This document shows positions 36,927 through 45,474 of a stretch of 64,000 nt of DNA, piece after piece. This stretch comes from Candidatus Rhodobacter oscarellae (GTDB lineage: Bacteria > Pseudomonadota > Alphaproteobacteria > Rhodobacterales > Rhodobacteraceae), in NCBI RefSeq assembly GCF_001078595.1, contig NZ_LFTY01000002.1, positions 3,931,304 to 3,995,303 of the forward strand. Reading direction: 5' to 3'. How positions within the stretch are numbered: position 1 is the first letter of the stretch; the number at the start of each line of letters is the position of its first letter. The notes under the pieces are model-generated. The model saw only the letters and a list, made by a program, of their open reading frames with translations, made no database searches and was not told the DNA's origin. The position numbers were made by a program, and so were the translations under genes.

Positions 36927-38549
36927 CTAGCCTGACAGCGCGTGGTCGCGGAACCTCTCGCGCAGCGTCAGTTTCGAGACTTTGCCCGTGGCCGTCAGCG
37001 GCAGCTCGTCGACAAAGATCACATCGTCGGGCACCTGCCATTTGGCCAGGTTCGCCGCCAGATGCGCCAGGATCGCGCCCGCATCGGGCGCCGCAACGGC
37101 GGGCACCGCGACCAGCACCGGGCGCTCGTCCCATTTCGGATGCGGCACGGCGATCACCGCGCAATTGGCCACGTCGGGATGCGCCAGGGCCATATTCTCG
37201 ACATCGATGGAGCTGATCCACTCGCCGCCCGACTTGATCAGGTCCTTGGCGCGGTCGGTGATGGTCAAGAACCCCTCGGGGTCAATCGTCGCCACATCGC
37301 CGGTGCCGAACCAGCCCTCGGCGTCAATCGCCGCGGCACTTGCCTGAGCGTTGTTGTGATAGCCCGAGATGATCGTGGGCCCGCGCACGTAAAGCTCGCC
37401 GGTGCTGGCGCCGTCATGCGGCTGGCGGGCGCCGTTTTCGTCCACGATCTTGAAGTCCACCCCGAACACGCGCCGGCCCTGGGTGCTCTTGAGCTTGAGC
37501 TGCTCCTCGGCGGGTAGGGCCGCATGCGGCCCCGATAGCTGGCCCAGCGAGCCGATGGGCGACATCTCTGTCATGCCCCAGGCGTGGCAGACATTCACGC
37601 CAAGCTCTTCGAAGCCCTGGATCAGCGAGGGCGCCGCCGCCGAGCCGCCGACCACCACCTCGGCGAAGCCATCGGGCTTGGCGCCGCGCTTTTTGATCTC
37701 TTCCAAGAGCCCCAGCCATACCGTGGGCACGCCCCAGGCGGCAAAGACATCCTCGGCCTGCATCAGTTCCCAAACTGAGGCGCCGTCCAGATGCGGCCCG
37801 GGCATCACCAGCGTGGCCCCGGTCAGAGGTGCCGCATGGGCCGCGCCCCAGGAATTGGCGTGAAACAGCGGCACCACGGGCAGCATGCGCTTGCCCACGC
37901 GCATCGCGTTCTGCATCGACACCCCCACCAGCAGCGCGTGCAGCACCTGGCTGCGGTGGGAGTAGAGCGCGCCCTTGGGGTTGCCGGTGGTCCCGGAGGT
38001 GTAACAAAGCCCCGCCGCGTCATTCTCGTCGCAATCGGGCCAGTCGTAATCCGCATCCTGCGCGGCCAGCAGATCCTCGTAGCAATGCACATTCGGCAGG
38101 GCGGTCTGCGGCATGTTCGCGGCATCGGTCATCACCACATATTGCATCTGGGGAAACTGTGGCGCGAGCTTCTCCACAAGTGGTGCGAAGGTCAGGTCGA
38201 GGAACATCGCCCGATCTTCGGCATGGTTGGTGATGTAGATCATCTGCTCGGCCGAGAGCCGCGGGTTCAGCGTGTGGCAGATCCCGCCGATGCCGGGGAT
38301 GGCGTAGTAGAGCTCCATATGCCGGTAGCCGTTCCAGGCCAGCGTTGCGATCCGGTCGCCATGGCCCAGCCCCAGCGCCAGCATCGCCTTGGCCATCTGG
38401 CGCGCGCGCGTGCCCATCTCAGCATAGCTCTCGCGGTGGATGCCGCCCTCGACCGTGTTTGAGACGATGCCCTCGAAGGCATACATCTCTTCGGCGTAGG
38501 TCAATATGTCGGCCACCCGCAGGGGCCGGTCCATCATCATGCCGCGCAT
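36927..38549 (-). CDS. AMP-forming acyl-CoA synthetase (medium-chain/DmdB-like)
   Basis: The 540-residue acyl-adenylate ligase has the P-loop YTSGTTGNPKGALYSH near residues 178-193, WGMTEMSPIGSLG, the hinge-region TGDVATIDPEGFLTITDRAKD and the C-terminal lysine in PLTATGKVSKL. It activates a carboxylic acid with ATP and CoA in the cytoplasm. Size and N-terminal style resemble roseobacter medium-chain and methylmercaptopropionate ligases (DmdB), but substrate cannot be assigned by eye. The start at 38549 follows GGGAGGAG; an ATG 7 codons upstream would bury that site. Confidence 0.9.
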   Translation of the reverse strand: MRGMMMDRPLRVADILTYAEEMYAFEGIVSNTVEGGIHRESYAEMGTRARQMAKAMLALGLGHGDRIATLAWNGYRHMELYYAIPGIGGICHTLNPRLSAEQMIYITNHAEDRAMFLDLTFAPLVEKLAPQFPQMQYVVMTDAANMPQTALPNVHCYEDLLAAQDADYDWPDCDENDAAGLCYTSGTTGNPKGALYSHRSQVLHALLVGVSMQNAMRVGKRMLPVVPLFHANSWGAAHAAPLTGATLVMPGPHLDGASVWELMQAEDVFAAWGVPTVWLGLLEEIKKRGAKPDGFAEVVVGGSAAAPSLIQGFEELGVNVCHAWGMTEMSPIGSLGQLSGPHAALPAEEQLKLKSTQGRRVFGVDFKIVDENGARQPHDGASTGELYVRGPTIISGYHNNAQASAAAIDAEGWFGTGDVATIDPEGFLTITDRAKDLIKSGGEWISSIDVENMALAHPDVANCAVIAVPHPKWDERPVLVAVPAVAAPDAGAILAHLAANLAKWQVPDDVIFVDELPLTATGKVSKLTLRERFRDHALSG

Positions 38550-38813
38550 TGGCGCTCCTCCCATTTGCAAGGATGATTGCCGCGATGTGGCGCGCGATCA
38601 AGCGGTTATCGCACCCCGCGCTTTGGAGCGCTCCCACCCGCCCGCCCACGCGCTCCAAAGCGCGGGGTGGCGCCCTTTCGGCGGCGTTCGGGATGCTGGC
38701 GAGGGTGGAGATGCGTATTTTTGACAAGATGAAGCAGGGGGTGGTTGCTGCCTTTAGGTCAGCGCTTGACCGGGCGCAGCGGGCCGCGCAGGGTTTGGTT
38801 GGGAGGTGTTGCC
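38550..38813. other. Divergent control region with a long hairpin
   Basis: These 264 bases separate the acyl-CoA ligase gene and the 38814-40284 operon. The main feature is the 20-bp inverted repeat at 38612-38669 (separate entry). Promoters for both directions should lie here; none is clear enough to annotate. Open frames in it look like chance. Confidence 0.5.
38612..38669. repeat. 20-bp perfect inverted repeat with an 18-base loop
   Basis: CACCCCGCGCTTTGGAGCGC (38612-38631) is the exact reverse complement of 38650-38669. The loop is C-rich (TCCCACCCGCCCGCCCAC). It lies between divergent genes, about 60 bp from the ligase start and 145 bp from the other start, and has no T run. Confidence 0.95.
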
Positions 38814-38963
38814 ATGGATGTCTTGCGCAGGGAGGACGCGCGGTTTGAAGGCCTGCCGGATTGGCCCCATGCGCCGCGTTCTGTTGGCGGACTGACGGGT
38901 TTGGCGGGCCTGCGGGTGGATGACGGGCCGCGTGCCGCGCCTAGCTGCCGGGGCGTCCCATGA
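38814..38963 (+). pseudogene. Apparent N-terminal stump of a haloalkane dehalogenase
   Basis: A 49-codon frame with a good GGGAGGTG ribosome site starts MDVLRREDARFEGLPDWPHA and continues to GLTGLAGLRVDDGPRAAP. From memory this matches the start of haloalkane dehalogenases, which begin MDVLRTPDERF..LPDWP.APHYV...GLRM.Y.DEGP. The catalytic alpha/beta-hydrolase domain is absent: the frame ends in a TGA that overlaps the next ATG by 4 bp. It is probably a deletion remnant that still couples translation to the SDR gene. It could alternatively be an unrelated leader peptide. Confidence 0.55.
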
Positions 38964-39682
38964 GCGTCGCCTTGATCGTCGGCTGCGGGGACCACATCGG
39001 CGCGGCCATCGCAAAGCGCTTTGCTGCGGGGGGCTTTACCGTCTGCTGCGCGCGGCGGCGCAACGAGGACAAGCTGGGGGCGCTGGTGGCCGAGATCGAG
39101 GCCGCGGGCGGCGCGGCGCATGGCTTTACCATGGACGCGCGGGACGAGGCGGCGGTCGCGGAGCGGTTCCAGTGGATCGAGGAAGAGGTCGGGCCGTTGG
39201 ACTTGGTGGTCTGCAACACCGGCGGCAATGTGCGCTTTCCGATCCGCGAGACCACCAGCCGCGTCTTCACCAAGGTCTGGGAGATGGCCTGTTTCGCGGG
39301 GTTCCTCAGCGGGCGCGAGGCGGCGCGATACATGGTGCCGCGCGGGCGGGGGGCGATCTTTTTCACCGGGGCCACGGCCTCGGTGCGCGGCGGCAGCGGT
39401 TACGCGGCCTTCGCGGCGGCCAAGTCGGGCCAGCGCGCACTGGCCGAGGCCATGGCGCGCGAGCTGGGCCCGCAGGGCATCCATGTGGCGCATCTGGTGG
39501 TGGACGCGGGCGTGGACACCGCGTTCGTGCGCGAGCTCTTCGCCGCCCAGGGCAAGCCCGTCGAGGACGGCGCGCTGATGGACCCCGCGCGCATCGCCGA
39601 GGCCTATTGGCACCTCTACCACCAGCCCCGCGACGGCTGGACCTTTGAGATGGATATCAGACCGCATGGAGAGAACTGGTGA
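38960..39682 (+). CDS. SDR-fold protein with an atypical active site
   Basis: The 240-residue protein has an SDR Rossmann start (ALIVGCGDHIGAAIAKRF) and CNTGGN in place of NNAG. The catalytic segment reads TGATASVRGGSGYAAFAAAK: Phe151 stands at the usual tyrosine position four before Lys155, Tyr148 is three earlier, and Ala138 stands where the catalytic Ser is expected. It may use Tyr148 differently or have lost classical dehydrogenase activity. It overlaps the dehalogenase stump and the isomerase gene by 4 bp each. Confidence 0.88.
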   Translation: MSVALIVGCGDHIGAAIAKRFAAGGFTVCCARRRNEDKLGALVAEIEAAGGAAHGFTMDARDEAAVAERFQWIEEEVGPLDLVVCNTGGNVRFPIRETTSRVFTKVWEMACFAGFLSGREAARYMVPRGRGAIFFTGATASVRGGSGYAAFAAAKSGQRALAEAMARELGPQGIHVAHLVVDAGVDTAFVRELFAAQGKPVEDGALMDPARIAEAYWHLYHQPRDGWTFEMDIRPHGENW

Positions 39683-40284
39683 GCCAAGAGATTGAACTCC
39701 TATACGACTTCGGGTCGCCCAACGCCTATCTGGTGGAGGCGGTGCTGCCGGGGATCGCCGCGCGCCACGGCGCCACGATCAAGCGCGTGCCGGTACTGCT
39801 GGGCGGGATCTTCAAGTCGATGAAGAACCAGCCGCCGATGCAGCGCTTTGCCGAGGTGCCCGCCAAGATCGACTATATGCGGGTCGAGATGGACCGCTTC
39901 ATCGCCAAACATCAGGTCCCGTTCCAATGGAACCCGCATTTCCCGGTGTTGACCACGCCTTTGATGCGCGGCGCGGTCTTCGCGCAGGGAAAGGACTGGG
40001 AGGCGGAATACGTTGCGGCGGTCTACAAAGCCTGCTGGGTGGACGGGCTGAACATGACCGACCCGGAGGTGATCGCGGCGGCGCTGGAGGGCGCGGGGCT
40101 GCCGGCGGGTGAGATCTTGGCCGCAGCACAGGACCCTGAGGTCAAGGCGGGGCTTTTTGCCACCACGGGTGCGGCGGTGGAGCGCGGCGTCTTCGGCATC
40201 CCGACGATGTTTCTGGGCGACGAGATGTTCTTTGGCAAAGATGCGCTCTACCCGTTGGAGGACGCGCTGGCGGCTCGGTCCTAG
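39679..40284 (+). CDS. 2-hydroxychromene-2-carboxylate isomerase-like (DsbA/GST-kappa fold)
   Basis: The 201-residue protein has the family's N-terminal LLYDFGSPNAYLVE with the catalytic serine, the inserted helical domain (IDYMRVEMDRFI, HFPVLTTPLMRGA) and the C-terminal thioredoxin-fold VFGIPTMFLGDEMFFGKDAL with cis-Pro. It starts at a GTG overlapping the SDR stop (GTGA). Related enzymes isomerise aromatic or thiol adducts with glutathione. Here it is probably part of a small xenobiotic or aromatic degradation unit. Confidence 0.9.
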   Translation: MSQEIELLYDFGSPNAYLVEAVLPGIAARHGATIKRVPVLLGGIFKSMKNQPPMQRFAEVPAKIDYMRVEMDRFIAKHQVPFQWNPHFPVLTTPLMRGAVFAQGKDWEAEYVAAVYKACWVDGLNMTDPEVIAAALEGAGLPAGEILAAAQDPEVKAGLFATTGAAVERGVFGIPTMFLGDEMFFGKDALYPLEDALAARS

Positions 40285-40442
40285 CCTTTCTGCGACGCAC
40301 GCATGGGGGTGCCAAGCATCCCGATGCGCTACAGCGGATCGCGAAAAACCTGGGTCAGGTTCTGAAACGAAACGCGGCAGAACCGGACCATGCTTTGGGC
40401 CTTTGCTTTTTACTTGGGGTCTCAAGCCAAAAGCGGAACGCC

Positions 40443-41255
40443 TTAATTATTAATGATATCAAGCGTGTAGCGTATCAGGAACACGACGCCCACCGCCATG
40501 CAGACCAGGCTTACGATGAAGACGTAGGCCGGCGACACCCAAGCCGCGTCGTAGAAGGGGTAAAACCCGCGGCGCACCTGCCCCACGATATGCGTGATCG
40601 GGTTCCACCACATCCACGATCGGTACGGCTCGGGGATATGCTCGAAAAGGAAGAGAATGCCGGAGACCAGGAACATCGGTCGGTTCAAAACCGCCCAGAC
40701 GCGCTGCCAGCCTGGCAGAATGCCAAAGAGAAAACAGTTCAGCGTCCCAAGCCCCAAGGCGAACGCCCCGAGCATCAAAACGCCAAGAAAGATGGTCGGC
40801 AGGTGCATACTGGTTCGCGTTTCCTCGAATACCAGCACGCCAGTAAACAAAAGAAACCCGACCAAGAGCTGCGTCAAGAAATTCAGCGTGAAGCGCGCCG
40901 CAATCGCGTCAAAGACCGTTACGCTGGGATAGACCAGAAGCTGCTTTGAGAACGAGATCGACTGCGCCACCTTTGTGTTGATGGCCTGGTAGGCCATGAA
41001 CGGGACGATGCCCGTCGTGTAAAAGAGGACAAAGCTTTTGCCGATTGGAGGCGATGCAAGCATAACCGAGAACACCAGCGTCAACAGGGCGATGCCCGCC
41101 ACCGGTTGTAGGATCTCCCATAGGTAGCCAATCGGCGAGCGGCCGTAGCTTGTGGTCATCTCGCGCAGCATCATAGCGCTGACGGCCCGGAATGTAGCAA
41201 AGCTTCGGCGCTGTTTCACGCTGCGCAATGTGGTGTTGTCTGCAAAGTCCGACAC
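40443..41255 (-). CDS. ABC-2 polysaccharide export permease (KpsM/Wzm type)
   Basis: The 270-residue inner-membrane permease has six helices and family segments MMLREMTTSYGRSPIGYLWE near residues 28-47, FYTTGIVPFMAYQ and FGILPGWQRVWAVLNRPMFL. It exports a capsule or O-antigen-like polysaccharide with the KpsT-type ATPase encoded at 42826. It diverges from the KpsE-like gene across 97 bp instead of being adjacent to its ATPase gene. Confidence 0.93.
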   Translation of the reverse strand: MSDFADNTTLRSVKQRRSFATFRAVSAMMLREMTTSYGRSPIGYLWEILQPVAGIALLTLVFSVMLASPPIGKSFVLFYTTGIVPFMAYQAINTKVAQSISFSKQLLVYPSVTVFDAIAARFTLNFLTQLLVGFLLFTGVLVFEETRTSMHLPTIFLGVLMLGAFALGLGTLNCFLFGILPGWQRVWAVLNRPMFLVSGILFLFEHIPEPYRSWMWWNPITHIVGQVRRGFYPFYDAAWVSPAYVFIVSLVCMAVGVVFLIRYTLDIINN

Positions 41256-41352
41256 AGGCGACCTAACGCTCCCTTATTTGTGGCACTGGCCTTCGCAACA
41301 TGTATTATGTATGACTTCTTAATAGGTTGCAATTGCTGGTCCGGAGGCCGCA

Positions 41353-42807
41353 TTGAACGTTCCAAAGTCAAAAGGGGAGGCGCCAGAGAGTTCAGCAGGT
41401 GCGCAGAAAGCCCCGGTGGAAGACGTCGCGCAGAAAGCCCCGGTGGAACAAGAACCGCCGCAACCGCCCAAGCCCGTCCCCAATCCTGCCCCCAATCCTG
41501 TCGAGGACAAGCAACTTCCCGCGCAAGCAACCGCAACGCCTCCGCCCGCTGCCGTTGCCGCCGCACCGCCGCCGGCCGCCCCGGCGCCTGCACCGGTGAA
41601 GGTTGCCGCGGCCCCGCCACCGCCGCCGCCCGCAAAGCCCACGCCCGCGCCGCCCAAACCGGATCCCATATTGCCGCCCGCCCAGGTCAGCGGCCTGAAA
41701 ACGCGCCACTATCTTGTCTTGGTGAGTTTCCTGCTGATGTTCGTGCTGCCGGTCTGCGTGACCGGGTGGTACATGTGGACCCGCGCGGCGGACCAGTATG
41801 TCAGCCGTGTGGGCTTTTCCATCCGCGCCGAGGAGCCCGCGGCGGGCATCAATTCATTGCTGGGGCCGCTGGCGCTGGGCAGCGGCAGTTCCTCGGCCTC
41901 AGATGCCGAGCTTTTGTATCAGTTCATCCAGAGCCAGAGCCTTGTGGCCGCGCTGGACACGCGGCTGGACCTGCGGGCCATATGGGCCAAGCCCGGCGCG
42001 TCGCGGGATCCCGTTTTCGTGTACGACCCGCCGGGCACGATTGAGGACCTGCTGGAGCAGTGGGCCTTAATGGTGCGCGTCTTCTATGACAGCACGACCG
42101 GCCTGATCGAGCTTCGGGCCCATGCGTTCACGCCAGAGGACGCATTGGCCATCTCCGAAGCGGTGTTCGCCGAGAGCACCAAGATGATAAACGCAATGAC
42201 CGCCGTCGCCCGCGAGGACGCCATCGGATACGCGCGCGACGAGCTGAACCTTGCGCTGGAACGCCTCAAGAATTCGCGCGCCGAGGTGACAGAGTTCCGC
42301 AACAAGAACCAACTTGTGGACCCAACCATCGACATCGAGGGTCAGGCGGGCCTTTTGGCGACGCTGAATGCGCAGCTTGCCGAGGCGCTGATCGAGCTTG
42401 ACCTGCTGAAACAGTCCACGCGCGAAACCGACCCCCGGATATCGCAGTTCGAACGCAAAGTGGCGGTGATCGAGGACCGGATCGCGGATGAGCGCCGCAA
42501 GCTGGGCCTGGGCGGTCAGTCGGGCTCTAACGACGCCATGGCGAACCTGGTTGGAGAATACGAGCGGCTGATCGTGGATCGCGAGTTCGCAGAGCAGACC
42601 TACACCGCCGCCCTGGCCAGCTTTGACGCGGCCCAGTCCGATGCGCGGCGCCAGACGCGTTACCTTGCGCCCTATCTGACGCCCACTTTTGCGGAGAAGT
42701 CGGAATACCCGCAGCGGCTTACCATCCTGGGCCTGGTTGCGCTGTTCTCCTTCCTGGTCTGGGCGATCTTTGTGCTTATCGCCTACTCGCTTCGCGACAG
42801 GCGTTAG
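41353..42807 (+). CDS. Capsule export inner-membrane protein (KpsE/PCP family) with Pro-rich N-terminus
   Basis: The 484-residue polysaccharide co-polymerase has two membrane segments, near residues 118-140 (HYLVLVSFLLMFVLPVCVTG) and 460-480, flanking a periplasmic coiled coil (DELNLALERLKNSRAEVTEF). It couples the KpsM/KpsT transporter to the outer-membrane channel. The cytoplasmic first ~110 residues are unusually rich in Pro and Ala. Translation appears to start at a TTG, 7 bp after GGAGG; no ATG or GTG fits. A 20-bp direct repeat lies near the 5' end. Confidence 0.9.
   Translation: MNVPKSKGEAPESSAGAQKAPVEDVAQKAPVEQEPPQPPKPVPNPAPNPVEDKQLPAQATATPPPAAVAAAPPPAAPAPAPVKVAAAPPPPPPAKPTPAPPKPDPILPPAQVSGLKTRHYLVLVSFLLMFVLPVCVTGWYMWTRAADQYVSRVGFSIRAEEPAAGINSLLGPLALGSGSSSASDAELLYQFIQSQSLVAALDTRLDLRAIWAKPGASRDPVFVYDPPGTIEDLLEQWALMVRVFYDSTTGLIELRAHAFTPEDALAISEAVFAESTKMINAMTAVAREDAIGYARDELNLALERLKNSRAEVTEFRNKNQLVDPTIDIEGQAGLLATLNAQLAEALIELDLLKQSTRETDPRISQFERKVAVIEDRIADERRKLGLGGQSGSNDAMANLVGEYERLIVDREFAEQTYTAALASFDAAQSDARRQTRYLAPYLTPTFAEKSEYPQRLTILGLVALFSFLVWAIFVLIAYSLRDRR
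41401..41447 (+). repeat. 20-bp direct repeat inside the KpsE-like gene
   Basis: GCGCAGAAAGCCCCGGTGGA occurs at 41401-41420 and again at 41428-41447 (27-bp period), giving the repeated peptide AQKAPVE in the Pro-rich N-terminal region. Confidence 0.95.
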
Positions 42808-42825
42808 GCATTTGGGCGCTGGGCC

Positions 42826-43488
42826 ATGATCCGTCTGCAGAATTTGACGAAGATTTTTGTGCTGAATGGGCGCCGAAACGTCGTGGCCGACAACATAACC
42901 GTGGATATCCCGACGGGCGCCGCGGTGGGTCTTTTGGGGCGCAATGGTGCGGGCAAGTCGACCCTGATGAACATGATCGCGGGCAATGTCGCGCCGACCT
43001 CCGGCGAAATCCTGTCCACGGGCACGATCTCTTATCCGGTGGGTTTTTCGGGGTCGTTCCATGGCGAGCTGACGGGCGCACAAAACACCCGCTTTCTTGC
43101 GCGCATCTACGGCATAGACACGGATTCCTTATGCGACTTCGTCGAGGATTTTTCCGAGCTGGGAAAACACTTCCATCTGCCGTTTCGGTCCTACAGCTCT
43201 GGCATGCGGTCGCGGTTGGCGTTTGGTGTGTCAATGGGCATCCCATTTGACACCTACCTGGTGGACGAGGTCACCTCGGTTGGCGATGCGGCGTTCCGCA
43301 AGAAAAGCAGCGCGGTGTTCTTGGACCGGATGCAACGGTCGGGCGCGTTGTTTGTCAGCCACTCCATGCCGATGGTCAAAGAGTTGTGCGACATGGGCGC
43401 GGTCATCGAGGATGGCAAGCTGACGATCTATGACGATGTCGACGAGGCCATTGCGGTGCATGAGGAAAACATGGGCGTGGGCTCATAG
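42826..43488 (+). CDS. Polysaccharide export ATPase (KpsT type)
   Basis: The 220-residue ABC ATPase has Walker A GRNGAGKST near residues 39-47, signature YSSGMRSRLAFG near 124-135, Walker B YLVDEVTSVGD near 144-154 and VSHSM with the switch His. Its short length matches KpsT, without the extra carbohydrate-binding domain of Wzt. It energises export by the KpsM-like permease. It follows the KpsE-like gene by 18 bp and overlaps the convergent glycosyltransferase gene by 6 bp. Confidence 0.94.
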   Translation: MIRLQNLTKIFVLNGRRNVVADNITVDIPTGAAVGLLGRNGAGKSTLMNMIAGNVAPTSGEILSTGTISYPVGFSGSFHGELTGAQNTRFLARIYGIDTDSLCDFVEDFSELGKHFHLPFRSYSSGMRSRLAFGVSMGIPFDTYLVDEVTSVGDAAFRKKSSAVFLDRMQRSGALFVSHSMPMVKELCDMGAVIEDGKLTIYDDVDEAIAVHEENMGVGS

Positions 43489-44451
43489 GCGCCGGAGGGC
43501 GAGCGACAGCAGCAAGGCCGCCTGCGCCAGCGTGCCATTTCGGTAGATCCCCAGCTTAGATGGAGCCGTTAGCCTGACCCATAGGGTCCCGCGACGTGCG
43601 CGGTCAAATGCCTCTAGAAGCGTGGCGCTTTCGGGGCTGAGCAGATGCGCCGCGCCGCGCAGGGCGGCCAAATTGGCGTCCGTCCAGCTCCGAGACCGCC
43701 CCGCCAGCATTGCAGAAAACCGCCGGGTCGTCGCGCCAAAGCCTTTGTTGGCGCCGATCTGGTTGGATCGGTGCTGGCGGTAGCGAAGCGTCGGCTCGGG
43801 GTCCCAAATGACCAACCCACCGGCCCCGGTGACCAGCTGGTAAAGCCACCAGTCATGGGCCGGCAGCCCGGGCACCGCCTGCGCCGCTGAAACGGCCGCG
43901 CGCGCCAGCTGGGCCGCGGCGGCGTTGAGCAGGATCGTGTTGCCGGGCGCGATGTTCTGCACCAGTGCGTTGCCAAAGGTGGCCGGCCTGGGAAACGCCG
44001 CCGAGATCCGCGGGTTCTGCAGGTCCTGATCCACCACCCAGCTGCGCGAGCAGTACAGGCCCGGCTGATCAGCCGGGCCCTTGGACAGGGCTTCGACCCC
44101 GCGCTGCAACCGGTCAGGCAGCCACACGTCATCTTGATCGCAAAGCGCCACAAAGGCCGGATCATCCCGCACGCCGGCCAGAAGGCCGAGGAAATTGGCC
44201 ACAAAGCCCCGACCGGGACCGCTGGTTATCGCCACATCCCGCCCATGCGCGGCTTGCGCCTTGGCAAAGGCCGCAACAGTGTCCAGCGTGCCGTCCGTCG
44301 AGCCATCGTCGCTGACGTGAAGCCGCCAATGCGTGTGCTGCTGCGAGGACAGGCTATCGAGCTGCTCTTGCAACGCTGGCCCGCCGTTCAAGGTTGCCAT
44401 CAGCACCAAAACGGGTGCCGGGCTGGGCTCTGGTGTTGCGCTTGGTGTCAT
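43483..44451 (-). CDS. Family 2 glycosyltransferase (rhamnosyltransferase-like), copy 1
   Basis: The 322-residue GT-A enzyme has LVLMATLNGGPALQEQLDSL at the N-terminus, the nucleotide-sugar motif SDDGSTDGT near residues 49-57 and the DxD region LCDQDDVWLPDRL. It adds a sugar to the surface polysaccharide in the cytoplasm. The C-terminal half (HDWWLYQLVTG, DPEPTLRYRQH) is closely similar to the next gene, so the two are tandem paralogues. It has no clear ribosome site, and its 3' end overlaps the KpsT-type gene convergently. Confidence 0.9.
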   Translation of the reverse strand: MTPSATPEPSPAPVLVLMATLNGGPALQEQLDSLSSQQHTHWRLHVSDDGSTDGTLDTVAAFAKAQAAHGRDVAITSGPGRGFVANFLGLLAGVRDDPAFVALCDQDDVWLPDRLQRGVEALSKGPADQPGLYCSRSWVVDQDLQNPRISAAFPRPATFGNALVQNIAPGNTILLNAAAAQLARAAVSAAQAVPGLPAHDWWLYQLVTGAGGLVIWDPEPTLRYRQHRSNQIGANKGFGATTRRFSAMLAGRSRSWTDANLAALRGAAHLLSPESATLLEAFDRARRGTLWVRLTAPSKLGIYRNGTLAQAALLLSLALRRL

Positions 44452-44530
44452 CTTGGGTCGAGATACCGCAATCCGGCGGCGGACAAAACGCCCATTCTTG
44501 CGCGGAAATCTCTGTCGGCGACCAGTTCGG

Positions 44531-45460
44531 CTAAAGCCGCCCGAAGGCAGACGCCGACAGCAGCAGGGCGGTCTCTAAGGGGGATTGCCGATGCACGCCG
44601 GTTCGCCAAAGCGCAACGGGCCGCTTTGGCGCAAAGCCCTGGCGGGCCGCCAAAAAGCGCTCAAATACGCGTTGGTTCTCTGCCGAGAACTGGCCCTTGG
44701 CGCGCTCGAGCGCGGGCAGCTGGGCGTCCAACCACGCGCGATAGCCCGACCCGTATAGCAGCAGCACGCGGCGCGCGCGGGCACGCAGGCCGTGCCCTTC
44801 CCCCAAGATGTTCCCGGAATGCTGCCGGTAGAACAGGCTGGGCTCTGGGTCGTAGATCACATGGGCTTCGCAGCCGGTCATGACCTGGTAGATCCACCAG
44901 TCGAGGAACTTTGGTGCCTGATCGGGCAGAACGGACGCCAGCAGATCCACCGCGTTGGGCGTCAATACGATGCTGCTGCCACTGAGGATATTCTGCAGCA
45001 AGGCGTTCGAGAACGAGGGCCCGCGCGGGTAGGCGCGGCTTGGGCGCGGATTGGACAGCGCGGCGTCGGTGTAGGTCTGGGCGGACGCGTAGACGGCGGG
45101 CGCGTCGTCGAGGGGTTCCAGCGCGCGCAGCGCACGGCCAAGCTTGTCCGGGAACCAGACATCATCCTGGTCCGCCAGCGCGACGAAGTGCCTTTCGCCG
45201 GGCTTCAGCCGCGCCAGAAGCGACAGAAAGTTCGCGGCCGCGCCCATTTGGGGGCCGTCAAAGAGCTGGACCTCGTGTTCGGGATGCGCCCTTGCAAAGG
45301 CGTCGATCCGGGACCGCGTGGCGTCGCTAGAGCCATCGTCGCTGACCCAAAGCGACCAATCTTTGTGGGATTGCTCGGCGATGGACCCCAGTTGGGCGTC
45401 AATGAAGGCGGCGCCAAAATGGGTCGCCATCAAGATCCGGATATGGGGCGTTGGCGGCAT
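44531..45460 (-). CDS. Family 2 glycosyltransferase (rhamnosyltransferase-like), copy 2
   Basis: The 309-residue GT-A enzyme (IRILMATHFGAAFIDAQL, SDDGSSDATR, LADQDDVWFPDKL) is a paralogue of the enzyme encoded at 43483, sharing DWWIYQVMTG and DPEPSLFYRQHSGN. It transfers a sugar during polysaccharide assembly. The ATG at 45460 lies 14 bp after the upstream glycosyltransferase stop. A GTG at 45478, which would overlap that stop as GTGA, is an equally reasonable start and would add six residues. Confidence 0.9.
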   Translation of the reverse strand: MPPTPHIRILMATHFGAAFIDAQLGSIAEQSHKDWSLWVSDDGSSDATRSRIDAFARAHPEHEVQLFDGPQMGAAANFLSLLARLKPGERHFVALADQDDVWFPDKLGRALRALEPLDDAPAVYASAQTYTDAALSNPRPSRAYPRGPSFSNALLQNILSGSSIVLTPNAVDLLASVLPDQAPKFLDWWIYQVMTGCEAHVIYDPEPSLFYRQHSGNILGEGHGLRARARRVLLLYGSGYRAWLDAQLPALERAKGQFSAENQRVFERFLAARQGFAPKRPVALWRTGVHRQSPLETALLLSASAFGRL

Positions 45461-45474
45461 GACGCGGGCTGAGC

